Positions 34,382 through 47,255 of a DNA stretch of 64,000 nt are shown here, piece after piece. The notes beneath the pieces were generated by a model, which did not search any database, was not told the origin of the DNA, and saw only the letters and a list, made by a program, of their open reading frames with translations. The stretch lies in assembly GCA_027257055.1 (NCBI GenBank), contig JAPVLO010000570.1, positions 372,001 through 436,000 of the forward strand. Direction: 5' to 3'. A program made the translations under genes and the position numbers. This stretch comes from Cephalopachus bancanus. Its lineage: Eukaryota; Chordata; Mammalia; Primates; Tarsiidae. Each line of letters opens with the position of its first letter. Positions within the stretch are counted from its first letter, which is position 1.

Positions 34382-35421
34382 TAATGTTCTAATAAACAAT
34401 AACTTCTAGAACTTATGCATTCCTAACACCTCATGACTTATATCCTAATACCTTTCTATTCTGTGCTAATTTTACCTGTACTATAAAAAACTCTTAATTA
34501 TAGCTCAAACCAGTTCCTAAAGAATGTGGCCCAGTCCAAAGATCACGCTGGGCCATTTTCAGGCACAATTGATTATAATCTCTTAACAAAATAGCTATTC
34601 CCAAATCCTATGTATCTATCTTAATTTCTATAAAAGTTTCTAATTCCTAATCCTAATATATAAAAGTGATCATCAGTAATAAAGCTTCTACAATAAAACC
34701 CAAATACAAACTGTAAATGTACTAAGGCCAAAACTGCAATTAATAGAAAGTGGGAACAATGAAATTTCTAATGTTAGCTGTATTCTTATGAAACCTTAAA
34801 GTATCATGCTTGATCATGCTTGAACTAACATAATTCCCTCACGTAGCATGACCTATTCTACAATATTTTCTATGCATAAAATAAATTCAGTTTCTATTAT
34901 AAGTAGAAAAAACCTACACTAATTGCAGCTAAAGAACCAGTTTAAAGAATGCAGCCCAGCCCAAAGTGGATGCTGGGCCCTTAGGAATGTGACCCAGTCC
35001 AAAGTTCATGCTGGGCCATTTCTTGTAACTCCACATAATCATCTATACCATCTAAAGCTGGAAACAGCTCTCTAAATGTATATAATAATTCTACAAATAT
35101 ACTTTTAAATCTTATAAAGAAGCTTGTAATCATATATAAGGCTCCCAAATGTGACCTGAGTTTGAACTGTGTTAAGTTTAAAGCTGAAATTGCAGTCTGT
35201 GAGAAACAGGAACAATGAATCCCTAGAGTCAGCCATGCCTGTCATATTCTTAGAACTTCATGCTTAGATCCTCAAAGTCCCTGCTAGTGGGTCATGCCAA
35301 ACAACAAAGAAGGGAGGAGGGAATAGGTCTTCAGCTCCTGAATGCAACCTGGTGGTCTCAGGGTCCGCAGCCCACCTGGATCCCTAACACTCAGGCAGGC
35401 CTCCACGGCTGGCTCCCAACA
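34382..35421 (-). mobile_element. Partial class II-type LTR (LTR2), 3' end missing
   Basis: On the minus strand it starts at 35421 with TGTTGGGAGCCAGCCG, the same first 12 bases as LTR1. It is U3-like sequence: long, AT-rich, with an internal tandem duplication and three GGCCCAG...CTGGGCC hairpins. No TATA box, AATAAA or CCCGACA end is found before the L1-D junction at 34381, so R and U5 appear to be lost. No 6-bp target duplication matches the GGAAAA that follows 35421. Beyond the first bases I see no clear base-level match to LTR1, so the two may be different subfamilies. Confidence 0.7.
34420..35270 (-). repeat. Tandem duplication of a ~425-bp unit inside LTR2
   Basis: Two diverged copies in the same order, at about 34420-34838 and 34839-35270 (plus coordinates). 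Each has an AGAATGYRGCCCAG...GCTGGGCC hairpin block, then an AGCTATTCC/AGCTGGAAAC section, a GCTTCTACA/GCTTGTAATC section, a GGGAACAATGAAA/AGGAACAATGAAT section, and a TCTTATGAAAC/TCTTAGAAC end. The second copy carries the hairpin block twice (34954-34978 and 34993-35015). The first copy's block is at 34528-34554. Confidence 0.7.
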
Positions 35422-36195
35422 GGAAAACATGATGAATGAAAGAATGAATTTACTGAAAGCTAATCATTGGGATGGTCATAAGAGAAGTCCAGCATATTGC
35501 ATGTCCACTTAACCAATGTTAAATCTCTTATTCAATTTCCTTAACAAGTGGACATTCAAATCCTAAACACGCCAAAGTACCTTGAGTGGCTCTCAGATTA
35601 AAACAGGGTTATACATTTTAATTTGAAGATATCTTTGGTTTTTTAGTAGGAATAATGCTGCCAGATTAAAAAATGTATATAAATTACAATAGAAATTACA
35701 GCTTGATTAAATCTGGTGTATATGGGTGCATTTGTTAAAAATAATCTCTTAACTTTACAAATTTAAGTGCATTTGATATGCATCTTTGTACAAAGTACTA
35801 CTGTTTTAACACAACCACAAATATACACACCTATATGCATCAATCCAAATTACCAGCTCTAATCTTATCACAACTAGATGAAAATAATTCTAAAAATGTT
35901 TCTTTATTGTCAAAACTAAATTGAAATTATATGGAGAAACATAAAAATAATGTTAGGCACATATCAGGTACTGAATAAATAAACTTTTTACTAAATTAAG
36001 TTTTAGACTATCAGGGAAATAGATTTTAAATATTTTATTTCTAATAACTGCAATTTATTTGATTCTAGTGTTTTTCACCCTCTAAAATATAATTATTAGG
36101 TATTTACAATATTTTGGAAAGTATAGCTTTTCCTACTATTTTTAGAATTTTCATCTATTTAATCTTTCTTTTTGTGTTTTTCTTTTTTATTATTA
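35422..36195. other. Unassigned AT-rich DNA
   Basis: No gene seen. A stretch near 35945-35990 (GTTAGGCACATATCAGG, TACTGAATAAATAAAC) resembles the end of an L2 element, but too briefly to call. Confidence 0.5.
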
Positions 36196-36389
36196 TTTTA
36201 AAGATGCAGTGTACAATTCAGGATTAGGCAGATAAGTGGTCATCGGACAGGTAAAGTTTGATCCTCCATGTGGTCACCACTTCACATGGTTTAAGATCAG
36301 GCACCCTTAAAGATGTTATGTGCCCCTCCCCAATCCTGAAAGCATCCTGCTACTGTCAAACCCTTTCTCATCGTATTATGATGAATCTT

Positions 36390-39300
36390 CGGAGTCTGCT
36401 AATGAGTTAGAACATGTGATACTAAGTTATTTGTTTCTGTGATGGATCACTGAGTATGAAAAACTCTCAATCTATCCAAGTTGCTGTGAAGTCCATAATT
36501 TTGTCCTTTATGGCCGTGTAATATTCAATCATGTGTATATATCACATTTAAAAAATCTAGTCCATTATGAATGGGCAGCACTGTTGGTTCCATGTTTTTA
36601 CTATTGTGAATAATGTTGCAATAAACATGAGTGTGCAGGTATCTTTTCTATAGAATGACTTGCGTTTCTCTGGTTATATTCCCAGAAGGTGTACTGCTAG
36701 GTCATATAGAATGTTGATTTTTAGATCTTTTAGAAGTCACCACACTGTTTTCCACAGTGGTTGTATTTGTTTAGATTCTGACCAACAATATAGAAACAAT
36801 CCCTTTTCTCCACATCCTTTCCAGAATTAGTTGTTTTATGAGTCATTGATGATGGCCTTCCTGACTTGAGTTAGGTGGTATCTCAGTGTGGTTTTAACTG
36901 GCAGTTCTTTGATGATTAGTGAAGCTGAGCAATTTTTTGATGTATCAGTTGGCTGCTCCTATGTATTCTTTTGAGAAGTGTCTACTCATACCTTTTGCCC
37001 ACTTTTTTTTTTTTTGAGTTGGAGTCTCACTCAGTCACCCAGACTGGAGTGCAGTGGCTGCTTCCGGCCACCGCAGCCTCGACCTGCTGGGTTCTGGCGA
37101 TCCTTCTGCCTCAGTCTTCTGAGTACCGGAATTACAGGCATGAGCTACCATGCCTGGCTGATTGTTTGATTTATTGGAGAGATAAGGTCTCACTGCCCAG
37201 GCGGGTCTCAAACCCGCTGGCTCAGGCAATCCACTCACCTCAGCCTCCCAAAGGCATGGGATTACAGGCTGAGCCACCAAGCCTGGTCCCTTTTGCCCAC
37301 TTTTAATATGACTCTTTGCTTTTTTCCTTTCAGCATGTTTGAGTTTCATGTAGACCCTGGATATTAAGCCTTTGTCAGATATACAGTTTGCAATTTTTTT
37401 TTCCACTCTATGGGCTGTCTCCCCACTATCTTGATGGTTTCTTTTGCTTTGAAGAACCTTTTCAGTTTAATGTGGTCTCACTTCTCAAATCTTATGGGTT
37501 TCTGGTGTTTGATCAGGAATTGCTTGCCTATTCCAGTTTCCATAATTGCCTCCTGCATTTTCCATTTTCTAAGATTCTTATGATTTGAGGTTTTACGTTT
37601 AGGTCTTTAATTCATTTACAGTTGATTTTTGTGTATGGTGTTAGGTAAGGATCCTGTTTCAGTCTTCTGCCAGTTTTCCCAGCATCATTTACTGAATGGG
37701 TTCTCCTCTCCCTAGTAGTTGTTGGTGGAGGCTTTCTTGAAGATTAGTTGGTAGAGGAATTGAGTTTTTGCTTCTGGAATCTCTATCCTGTTCCATTGGT
37801 CTATATGCCTGTTCTTGTACTAGTAGCAGGCTGTTTTGATTCTTGCAACATTATAGTAAAGTTTAAAGTCTGGGAGTGTGATACCTCCAACATTTTTCTT
37901 TTGCTAAGGATATTTTTGGATATTCATGGTCTTTTATATTTCTATATGTATTTCTGTATTGTAGTATTCAGGTCTGAGAACAAAGATGTTGGTAATTTAA
38001 TAGGGATTGCATTGAATCTGTCAATTGCCTTTGTCAGGGTGTATGTCTTAACAATATTGAGTCTTCCAACCCCTGATCATGGAAGATTTTTTCATTTGTT
38101 TGTATCTTCTTTGATTTCTTTGAGCAATGTTTTGTAGTATTTACCATAAAGGTCTTTCACTTCTTTAGTTTGGAAGATGCCTAGATATTTCTTTTTTGTG
38201 TGTGGCTATTGTGAATGGGATTGTGGTTTGTATTTGAATCTCTTCCTGTTTGTTTTGGTGTACAAGCATACAACTGTCTTTTGCATGTTTATTTTGTACC
38301 CTGAGACTTTGCAAAAGTCCTTATTAATGCTAAGAGGTTTTTGACAGATTCTCTTGTATTTTCAAGGTATAGGATCATATTGTCAGCAAAGAAGGATAAC
38401 TTAACTTCTTCTTTTCCTATTTGGATACCCTTGCTTTTCTTCTTTTGTCTGATTGCTCTAGCTAGGACTTCCAACACTATGTTTAACAGGAGAGGTGGGA
38501 GTGGATAGCCTTGTCTTATTCCAGTTGTCAGGGTAAATACTTCCAATTTCTGTCCATTTAGCAATATTTTGGCTGTAGGCTTATCATAGATGGCTCTTAC
38601 TGATTGAGGTATGTTCCCTTTATGCTTAGGTGTTCAAGAGTTTTTATCAATAAGGGATGCTGTATTATATCAATTGCTTTTTCTGTGTCTAATGATATAA
38701 TCATGTGGTTCTTGTTTTTACATCTGTTGATTATTTAATTATATGTATGGTTTTGTGGATGTTGAACCAGACCTGCATCCCTGGGATTAAGCCTACTTTA
38801 TCATGGTGAATGATTTTTGAGATGTGCTGCTGGATCCAATGTGGTAGAATCTTGTTTGGAATGTTTGCATCTATGTTCATCAAGAATATTGGCCTGTAGT
38901 TCTCTTTCTTTGCTGAATCTTTACCCAGTTTGGGTATCAGTATAATGCTAGCTTGATAAAATGACTTGGAAAGAGTTCTGTCTTTCTTGATTGCCTGTGA
39001 TATTTTCAATATGACTGGTATCAGCTCCTCCTTGTATATTTTTCAGTAACCTGCTAGAAAGCCATGTGGTCTAGGGCCTTTCTTTGTAGGTAGTTTCTTA
39101 TAATGGAGTCAATTTGCTTTGTTGTTATTGGCCTACTTAGTGTCTCAATTTCTTCTTTTTTCAACCTTAGAAAGTTGTATAGGGTCAGAAATTCCTCCAT
39201 TTAATTTAGATTATTGAGTTGGTATTCAACAAGTGTGCATAATGATCTCTGATAATCTTATATATTTTTCTGGGGTCAGTTATGACTTGATGTTTTGCAT

Positions 39301-40485
39301 TTCTGATTATTTTTATTTGGGATTTATCTCTTTTTTATCTTGATCAGTCTGGCTAGGGATCCATTAATCTTGTTTGTCCTTTCAAAGAACCAGTTTTATG
39401 TTTCTTTGATTTTTTTCTAAGATTTTTTTTTGTCTTCTCTGTCCCATATCTGGGCTTTTACTTTAGTGATCTGAATTCTTCTGCTAAATTTAGGGTTTTA
39501 GTTGTCTTGCCTTTTTAGTTACTTTAGGTGATTTGTTAAGCTGTTGACATGTGATCTTTCTATTTTTATTGATGTATGTTTGTAGAGATATTAATTTCCC
39601 TCTTAGAACCCTTTACATGGTATTCCAGAGGTTTTGGTAGAATGTTTCTTCATTTTCATTTGTTTCCAGGAAACTTTTCATTTGTTTTGATTTTTGTGTT
39701 GACCTAGGAGTCATTCAACATCATGCTGTTCAGTGTACACATCTTTATGGGCTTTGAATAAATTGTGATGGTGTTGATATTTATTTTTATTCAATTGTGG
39801 TCCAAGGAGGTACATGGCAGTATTTTGATCTTGTGAAATTTGCTTCTCCTTGATTTAAGCCAAGGATGTAGTCAATCTTGTAGTATGTTTCATGCAGCGA
39901 AGAGTACAATGTATAGTCTGTGGCTGTTGGGTGAAGTGTTCTGTAGGTATCCATTAAATCCATTTGATCAAACAGCAAGTTGAGGTTTCACATCCCCTTA
40001 TTGATTTATTGCCTTGATGATCTATCTAGGGTTGTTAGTGTGGTGTTTACGTCCCCTGCTATTATGGTGTTAGAGTCAATATCTTTTTTTAAGTTTACTT
40101 AATAGTTGTTTTATAAAAGTTGGTGCTCCTATGTTGGGTGCATACATATTTAGGAAGGATATTTCTTGTTGATGGATTGAATCTTTCATCATTATGTAGT
40201 GTCCTTTGTATGTTTTTAAATTTTTGACACCTTAAAGGTTGTTTTGTCTGATATTAATCTCACAAATTCTGCCTTCTTTTGTATTCTATTCATCTGAAAA
40301 TTTGTTTTCCATCCTCTAACTTTGAGTCTATGAGTGTTTTGCATTGAAATGTGTTTCCTGGAAGCAGCAAATTGTTGAGTCTTTTATTTTTAAACCCAGT
40401 TTGCTATTCTATGTCTTTTCAGTGGTGCATTTAGTACATTCATATTCACTCTGATTATTGAGATATGAGAGTTTATCCCTCTTAT
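36390..40485 (-). pseudogene. ORF2: L1-F ORF2 remnant (endonuclease-reverse transcriptase)
   Basis: Antisense ORF2. The start codon position (40485-40483) reads ATA instead of ATG. The MLFDQMDLMDTYRTLHP block (39978-39787 minus) lies in the endonuclease. Reverse-transcriptase stretches are open at 39009-38731 and 38564-38289, where SFFADNM stands in place of the FADDM palm motif, an Asp-to-Asn change. The C-terminal part is cut by the SINE at 37007-37288. Many frame breaks, so it is dead. Confidence 0.9.
37007..37288 (-). mobile_element. Alu-type dimeric SINE in L1-F
   Basis: Poly-T head and antisense dimer ending GAGCCACCAAGCCTGG. The target-site duplication CCTTTTGCCCACTTTT is perfect over 16 bases (36991-37006 and 37289-37304). 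It has the same orientation as L1-F. Confidence 0.97.
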
Positions 40486-40609
40486 AAGACTCTTATAAAG
40501 TTTTTTATTGCTGTTATTTTTGCTGTTTGTTGGTTGGTTTTCTTTTTATTTTGGGGTTGATATATATGTGTGTGTTTATTTTTGCAGTCATGATGCATGC
40601 TGCGTTTAT

Positions 40610-41532
40610 TATCTTTTTTTCTGCATTTTTTGGAAGATCATGGTCATTCATTTCCTTTCTTCTTAGTTTAATACCTTCTTAAGCATCACTTGTAGAGCTG
40701 GTCTGGAGGGAGCATAAACTCGTAGGGTTTGGCTGTCCAGGAAGTATTTTAATTCTCCATCACTGAGGAAGCTTAACATAGTTGTTTAGGAAGTTATTGG
40801 CTGGAATTTTTGTCCTTGAGAGGTTTGAAGATTGGACTCCAGTCTATTCTAGCCTGTAGTATTTCTGTAGATATGTCTGTAGCTATTCTAATTGATCTTT
40901 CCCAGTAGGAAATTTTGCACCTACTGTGTGTAAATGATTTACTCTGTGTCTAAGAGTTGTTCTTCTCATTTAATAACTTGCAGAGGTTCTCTGAGTCACT
41001 TTTATTTGGATGATTGTGTCTCTGATGAGTTCAAGGAGGTGATGTAGATAACCTCATGGAATGTTTGCTCCAAGGTGGTTTATGTGTCCCTTTTTGCCTC
41101 AGGAATGCCAATTCAGTGTAAGTTCAGTCTCTTAATATAATCACGCCTCTCTTGGAGACTGTTCCATCTTTTAAAGCTTTATTTCTATGTTTTCAGCATT
41201 ATGGATTAGCTCCATATTTCAGTCTTCAGGCCCTCAGAGATTCTTTATTCTGCTTGGTTAATTCTGCTTTCCATGTTTGTCAGCTTGTTATTTACTTTGT
41301 TTACTGTATTCATTATTGCCATCATCTCAGTTATCAACTCTTTCATTCTTTCTTCTTGTCTTTCTTCATTCTTGTTCATCCTCTCCATCAATACCTTAAT
41401 ATCTGGATTTGTGATATGAGACCAGGTGTTCTGGGGCTCTTCATTGTTTGAGTTCCAAAGTCCTATATTCTCAGGTGCTGCCTTTCCAGTGGTCTGAGGG
41501 GTACTTCTGTTCTTCCATTAATTATTCTTCAT
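40610..41532 (-). pseudogene. ORF1: L1-F ORF1 remnant
   Basis: On the minus strand an ATG at 41532-41530 sits in the usual ACAAATGAAGAA context. The sequence then follows coiled coil, RNA-recognition and C-terminal regions to about 40610 (the GAATGACCATGATCTTCC... end matches the ORF1 tail of L1-B). No block longer than about 60 codons is open. A pseudogene of the L1 RNA chaperone. Confidence 0.85.
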
Positions 41533-42943
41533 TTGTGAAGGATTCCCCTCCTTCGAAAATTCCCTCTTTACTTCTGTTTCTCAGTGATATTGGGGATAGC
41601 TTTCCTTTCTGTATGCTCAACCTCTTATTCTTTCTTTGTTAGTTCCTCTGTATTTGTTCAATTTTGAAGCCAGACTGGGGGTTGGGGACTCTACTGTCTT
41701 TTTGCAGTTTTACAATTTGATTAAATTGTAGTGGGAAGAGCTATAGTTCAGAAGCCACCTGCAAATCACAGTATCTGCTGACAGGAATTTGGACACCCTG
41801 CAACCCACTTCTCACCATCTTACAATATGTCCATGCAGTGGGAGCATAGGTATAACCCCTGAAAACAAAATGAGATAAGAGAAAGAAAAAGAATAGAGAA
41901 TGAAAGAAGGGAGAAAAAAGAAGGAGAAGAAAGAAAACCAATGGGCAAGCAAATATTCAGATAAACCAACCAATAAACAGGAATAATAAAAAAAGAAGAT
42001 GATTGCAATCTCAAATATACCCATACCCCATAAAAGAGGGAGAAAATTGGGCAAATCAAATCAAAAGACAAACAGATATGTATGGAGAGAGTAAGCAAAG
42101 CAAAACAAACAACAACAAACAATTGGGCTTCCTCAGGGCTGTTTCTGGAACTTCAGCTTCCTTTTTTTTGTTTTTCTTAAAAAAAAAAAATTACTGGCAT
42201 ATCCCAAGTGCTGTCACTTTTGCCTTGTGTGATAGGGAGCAGACTCTGGTTTCCAGACCTCCCCTTTTTCTCTCAGCACAGGCTGCTTTCCACATGAGTC
42301 AGAGGGTCTACAGACTGCTGGAGGAAGAGGGGTGAATCAGATCAAGACTCGCCCCACCTCATTTGTTGCTACCACTTCAATTGCACATGTCTGTGTTTGT
42401 TCTTACATGGAGGATTGGGTATCTCTCTCTCTGTTGTGCACTTGAATTATCCTCTCTGGACCAACAATGATCTATCCCAGAGGGGCGTGGTGATCACTTC
42501 TTGGTCTAGAATGCAGGCTGTTCAGCACTGGGTAAGCTAAAGCAAGTCTCTGCTCAGATTCTGAGACAGAAAAAAATGGTGTCTTCTCCTTTGGTAGGTC
42601 TCAGTTCCAGTTTTCTTCCCATCTGCCAGTGCTTGACCTGTTGCTACAGGTGGTAGAGAGGGTCAGGTGCTGAAAGTTGGCCAATCTCTTCAGGCTTTTC
42701 TCAAGAGATGCCTGAAGAATGGTAACTCTTCCTGCATGCATGGAAGGTGCTGAATTCAAAACAGTGGTAAATTGCAGCTACTTCTGCAGTGGAGCCCTGA
42801 GTGCTTGATCCCATGTCTCCCCTTAGTTGGATATTCACTCAACTACTTGCATACACACACACATGCAGATTAATCTTTATGCACTCTCACCTGTGTATAG
42901 ACTCACAAACTGATCAGTTTCATCACCACCTTGCTCCTCCCTC
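41533..42943 (-). promoter_or_regulatory. L1-F 5' UTR / former promoter region
   Basis: About 1.4 kb between the L1-F 5' end and ORF1. On the minus strand a pyrimidine-rich tract (about 41970 down to 41865) ends CTCATTTTGTTTTCAG at 41859, 327 bases before the ORF1 ATG. It has the same layout as L1-B and L1-C. Confidence 0.65.
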
Positions 42944-45689
42944 TGTTTTTCACATTCTATATTTTTGCAACCATAAACACAACATATTAATTGATTAATT
43001 ATATTTACCATGCATTAATTCAAATATATTTCAAGTTACTATAATTTAGGTAATACTGCATATTTAGAAGCAAGATTATTTTTCCACTAAAGAAACAAAT
43101 TATTATATTTCCTTCATAATATATTTGGAAAATGTTGAAGAACACTTTCTTTCCTTTTCAGTCTTCTAGGACTTATAGACTGGACAGGAACAAAATTATT
43201 GGAAAAATATTTTTAAATGTTTTAATCCTCTGGAGATACCTCTTCCCTTCAATATTTAATTAGAAAAATCACCTCTGTGAGTTCAACAAAAGTTGAAGCC
43301 CTCACATAGATTTATACTGTATTACACACTGAAATCCAGTGCACAATGGTTCCCATGTGTTATCAGTTATCGGAATAATATTCTTTGTTCAATCAGCTTA
43401 TACTTTATGTCAACAATGGAAAATTTAATATTACCTGATGTAGAGGCTCTGAAAATATGTATTTTCATATCAACTTGCAAATGTTTTAAAGTAGAAATAT
43501 AATTTTGAGTGCTTATGTTTATTTCTAGTGCATAATGTAAGTTTCTAACATAGCGATAAGGACTTTATCATCTGCTACAGTTTGATGTAGATTTTCAAGT
43601 AAAACAGCCTTTGTATTACTGCAAACTTAACTTTGAGCCAAGGAATTATTAAGTTAGCTGTGACTGCCAACTTATTTTTAGATGCACAGCCTTTGTAAGC
43701 ATGTCATTATTCATAAAAAGAAGACTTTTTAAAAATGAGTTATACAATCACTGTTCTCATGGACCTTCCCACAAATATTCTTAAATACTCATTTTACCTA
43801 AATTAGGAAAACACACTTAAAAGTGTGAAGGGTTGCAATTTGCAAAAAATGCATCATTTAATTACACACGTAGTCTTAATGTGCATACATAAAGTGCTTT
43901 CTGTGATACTTTTATGCCTGACATCTGTAGAATTTTGCTTGCACAATACATATTTGATGTTTATTACCTGAACTGCTCTCTGTTTACAGTAGCTGTATTG
44001 TTACATAAGCAGGTATAAATTATGCTATTGAACAACTGTGCTTTAGTGGATTTCAGAAATAATTATTAAGCAACACATACATGCACACACACATGAACTT
44101 GCTGGAACACAAGTACAGTATAGCTAATTTAATTTTGGGAATGCTACTATATATATATAAAGAATGACATTTTGAAATAACACATTAGGCATGCTAGAAA
44201 GTTAGAGAAAGTAAAATTAATATAATTTTTTGCATGACCCAAATGAAAATTGCCAAGATAATTGATCCTAATATGTTTTAGTTGTTTTGCATTTCAAATG
44301 TTAACAGTCTGAAAAAAATATTATAGCAACCTTTGAATTGTAAGTAAAAGATTAAGAAACATCAAACATATTCTCTACCTCAAAATAATTTTTTATTTAT
44401 CTAATGCCATAATGTTAAAAGCTCAATCAATATATTTTTTAAGAAAGACATAGTGACTTGTCATGTTAATGATACCAATTGGTTTAAGAAACACATATCA
44501 TAGGAACATATAGTAGAAATCAATCAATTGCAATTTTGTTAGACATTAAATGAGTGAATTTTGGATTATGATTCTAGAGCAGTGTTTTCCAAGTATTGAA
44601 GGAGGAAAAGTAAAGAAGTAAGAAAAAACAATTGTGTACTAAAAATGAAAAAAGAGGTTCCAAGTATTCAATCTGAAACCCATTTGGGAAATTAAATTTC
44701 TAATGAATATCTGAAAGTATTTCAGTAAATTAGTGACCATTGTAATCCATTTGACCAGCAAGGCACTAAAAGAATAAAAAACTTTTACCGAAGTATCATG
44801 TCTTAACAGACAACATTGTAACATCTTGTTTGTTATAACAATGTTATTTCCATGTCGTAGCAGGTGGTCCATAATCATAGTTCTTTGTTGATTTGGTGAC
44901 AGTGATATCTTTTAAAATACAAATCTGTATAACAGATGGTTTCATCCATTTCCTTCCCATGGAGATGTCAAGGTCTATATAACATGACATTGATGTTTTT
45001 GTATTTATTTGTTATGTTAAAGCTGTATTGCTCAAACCTGCACAATGTTTTAAGAGTGTCTAAAATGAAAAAAAAAAAACAAAAAATTTTGTTGAAACCT
45101 GAGACTCAAGAAGCACTGGATGGAAAGAACAAATCTGAGTGGGAGGAGTTGTGAAAAAGTGTTGTGTTGCATAATGGTCTCATTAACCTTCACATTTTTT
45201 TTCCTGAAATTATAAGCAACACTCTTCTTTGGACATGAATAGTAGTTTACACTATTTGATAATTTTTAATATAAAGAAGTAATTCATTAAGTTTGTTAAG
45301 CTGGAATTGTTCTTCTGGTTTAATTATTAATCTGTCATAATCTTTCCATATCTATAAATATCACATTATTGCTTTTAAAAAAATAGTTAAATATTGGTTC
45401 TCATTATTATATATTATCAGATAATGTTTAAAAGAAAAGTTGTGCTTTTTTTTTCTATTGAAGACTTCTCCAGAACAGTATCACCATAGTTAAACGACTA
45501 ATGCTTCATAGTTATAAATTAAATTTAACCTTTGCTTTGATTATTAAGACATTTACAGATAAAGTATGCGAACTTTCCAAAAGTTAACCTGTGAAATACA
45601 TCAGAGACTTCCCTTGTCACCAATGTCTTGGAACCAATGTATTATGCAGAATTAGTAAAAGAGTGTCTTTAAATTAGCCAACATATGGG
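42944..45689. other. Unassigned AT-rich DNA
   Basis: The longest repeat-poor stretch in the window. No open frame over about 80 codons, no RNA gene and no nameable repeat seen. An A-run (A12) lies near 45069. Open frames at 44639-44878 (minus) and 44936-45154 (plus) have no recognisable domain. Confidence 0.5.
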
Positions 45690-45870
45690 AGGTACTTATT
45701 TTGTATATGACTTTTGTTTATCTCCCTGTATTACCCATCTACTCTGCCTAGAACATGGGTTATATAAGGAAAAGGAAGTTTGCTTTTTGTTCATTGGTAA
45801 ATCTCCATTACTTATAATAATACTACTTGCAGCAATGTATGTACTTAATAAATATTTGTTGAATGGATGA
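45690..45870 (+). mobile_element. L2 LINE 3' end remnant
   Basis: Ends with GTACTTAATAAATATTTGTTGAATGGATGA, split here as GTACTTAATAAAT and ATTTGTTGAATGGATGA, the hallmark L2 terminus. The preceding CTCCCTGTATTACC...CTGCCTAGAACA is compatible with L2 3' sequence. The upstream border is approximate. Confidence 0.75.
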
Positions 45871-46419
45871 TTACAATCACAATCTCAGAACTCATTGAAA
45901 TCAGTGAATCATATCTGGAAATTAGAGAATTGAAATATTTTAATAAAACATCTCACACAGAAATTGTTTAGCTTAAAGAAAAACATATCAATCAACTAGC
46001 CACCTGCTTTTACAAGTGTGGAAAACAGAAACATTGAATGAAATTATAAGGGGATTTGACTAGCACATTCTGCTTTGCTCTGGAAGATATGAAAATCAAA
46101 AATAAAATATGCCCAAGGGCCAACTAGCTTACTAGTGATTCAGGTGGCTTGACCAAATATGACTATAAAAATATTTGAAGTAACTCTATTGCAATTAATT
46201 CCTGAAAAACTCTTAATTAATTGTCATATATCTGGGTTATATAAGTTTACTATGATGAACACAGGGGCAAAGCATAATGGTAAGGCAATAAGCACTTTGA
46301 TCAATAAATGATAAACATTTGTTCTGTTAGCAAGATATTCATTTGGAATTATACAATAATGTTATTTTTTACATAAAAATAAGTTTCTAGAGGATTATAG
46401 CATTGTTTATTATTTGAAT
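45871..46419. other. Unassigned AT-rich DNA
   Basis: No gene or nameable repeat seen. Confidence 0.5.
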
Positions 46420-46435
46420 TATAATTTACTTTTAT

Positions 46436-46721
46436 TTATTTATTTATTTTTTGAGTTGGAGTCTCACTCTGTCACCCAGACTGGAGTGCAGTGGCCGCTC
46501 CCGGACACCGCAGCCTCGACCTGCTGGGCTCCGGCGATCCTTCTGCCTCAGCCTTCCAAGTAGCCGGAATTACAGGCATGCGCTACCATGCCCAGCTGAT
46601 TTTTTTATTTATTGTAGAGATGAGGCATGCCCAGGCGGGTCTCGAGCCCGCGGGCTCAGGCAATCCACTCACCTCAGCCCCCCAAAGTCGCGGGATTACA
46701 GGCTGAGCCACCGAGCCCGGC
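46436..46721 (-). mobile_element. Alu-type dimeric SINE, antisense
   Basis: A (TTTA)n/poly-T head, then the antisense dimer to GAGCCACCGAGCCCGGC. Target-site duplication TATAATTTRCTTTTA (46420-46434 and 46722-46736). A short deletion (TCTCGCT) lies at 46624. CpG sites in the left arm are largely intact (GAGCCCGCGGGCTC), which suggests a young copy. Confidence 0.96.
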
Positions 46722-46969
46722 TATAATTTGCTTTTAAATGGTCTACATATTGAGATGAACAAACTTAATTTATTAGAAATATTATCATGCTGTATATTAT
46801 TTATTTCATGCCAAACTGATAAAATACCTTATTTTATTCATGAAACTCATAATGGGATATTAGAAATATTACAATAAAAGTTGGGGGGATTCAAGTTTCT
46901 TAGAAAGATTATGAAAATTGAAGTGTATACTTTCTCTGATGCTATGTTCACTCTATGACATGACACATG

Positions 46970-47255
46970 ATGCAAATTTTTTTTATTTTTAAGATTTAGG
47001 GTACAATTAAGGATTAGGTACATGAATGGTCATCATACAGGTGAAATTTGGCCCCTCATTAATCCTCACTTCATCTGGTTTAGGATCAGTTACCATTATT
47101 GATATAATGTGTCAACCCCTACCACGTCTGGCAGTGTCCCACTACTGCCTATTCTTTCCTTGTGGAATTATGATAAATGTTCAGGGTCTGCTTATGAATG
47201 AGAACATGTGGTATTCATTTCTTTGTTTCTGTGATAGATGACAGAGTATAGCTAG
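46970..47255 (-). mobile_element. LINE-1 3' end fragment, antisense
   Basis: A T-rich head, then the complement of the L1 3' UTR (GGGTACAATTAAGGATTAGG, split as in L1-F at 36210) and of the last ORF2 codons (GAATGAGAACATGTGGTATTC). It ends abruptly after about 285 bp, so it is 5' truncated. It is similar in age to L1-F. Confidence 0.85.

Larger units (their letters stand above)
36196..42943 (-). mobile_element. LINE-1 copy L1-F, near full length, antisense
   Basis: The complete L1 layout on the minus strand: 5' UTR (42943 down to 41533), ORF1 remnant, ORF2 remnant, 3' UTR (36390 down to about 36200) and a T-rich end on the plus strand. The 5' end reads GGAGGAGCAAGGTGGTGATG on the minus strand, close to the start of L1-E (AGGAAGATGGTGGTGAAG). 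Without the SINE at 37007-37288 it is about 6.4 kb. Both genes are decayed. I could not settle its target-site duplication. Confidence 0.9.

Noticed and set aside
42944..45689. Possible exons of a host gene in the repeat-poor stretch
   Set aside because: No open frame with convincing coding composition, no paired splice sites around one, and no recognisable domain.
46451..46726. 91-codon frame with repeated [14 protein letters not shown] / [11 protein letters not shown] pattern (also at 2746, 25640, 47798, 49323 and 57883)
   Set aside because: This is the translated antisense strand of the Alu-type SINE. It recurs because the SINE recurs, so it is not a protein family.
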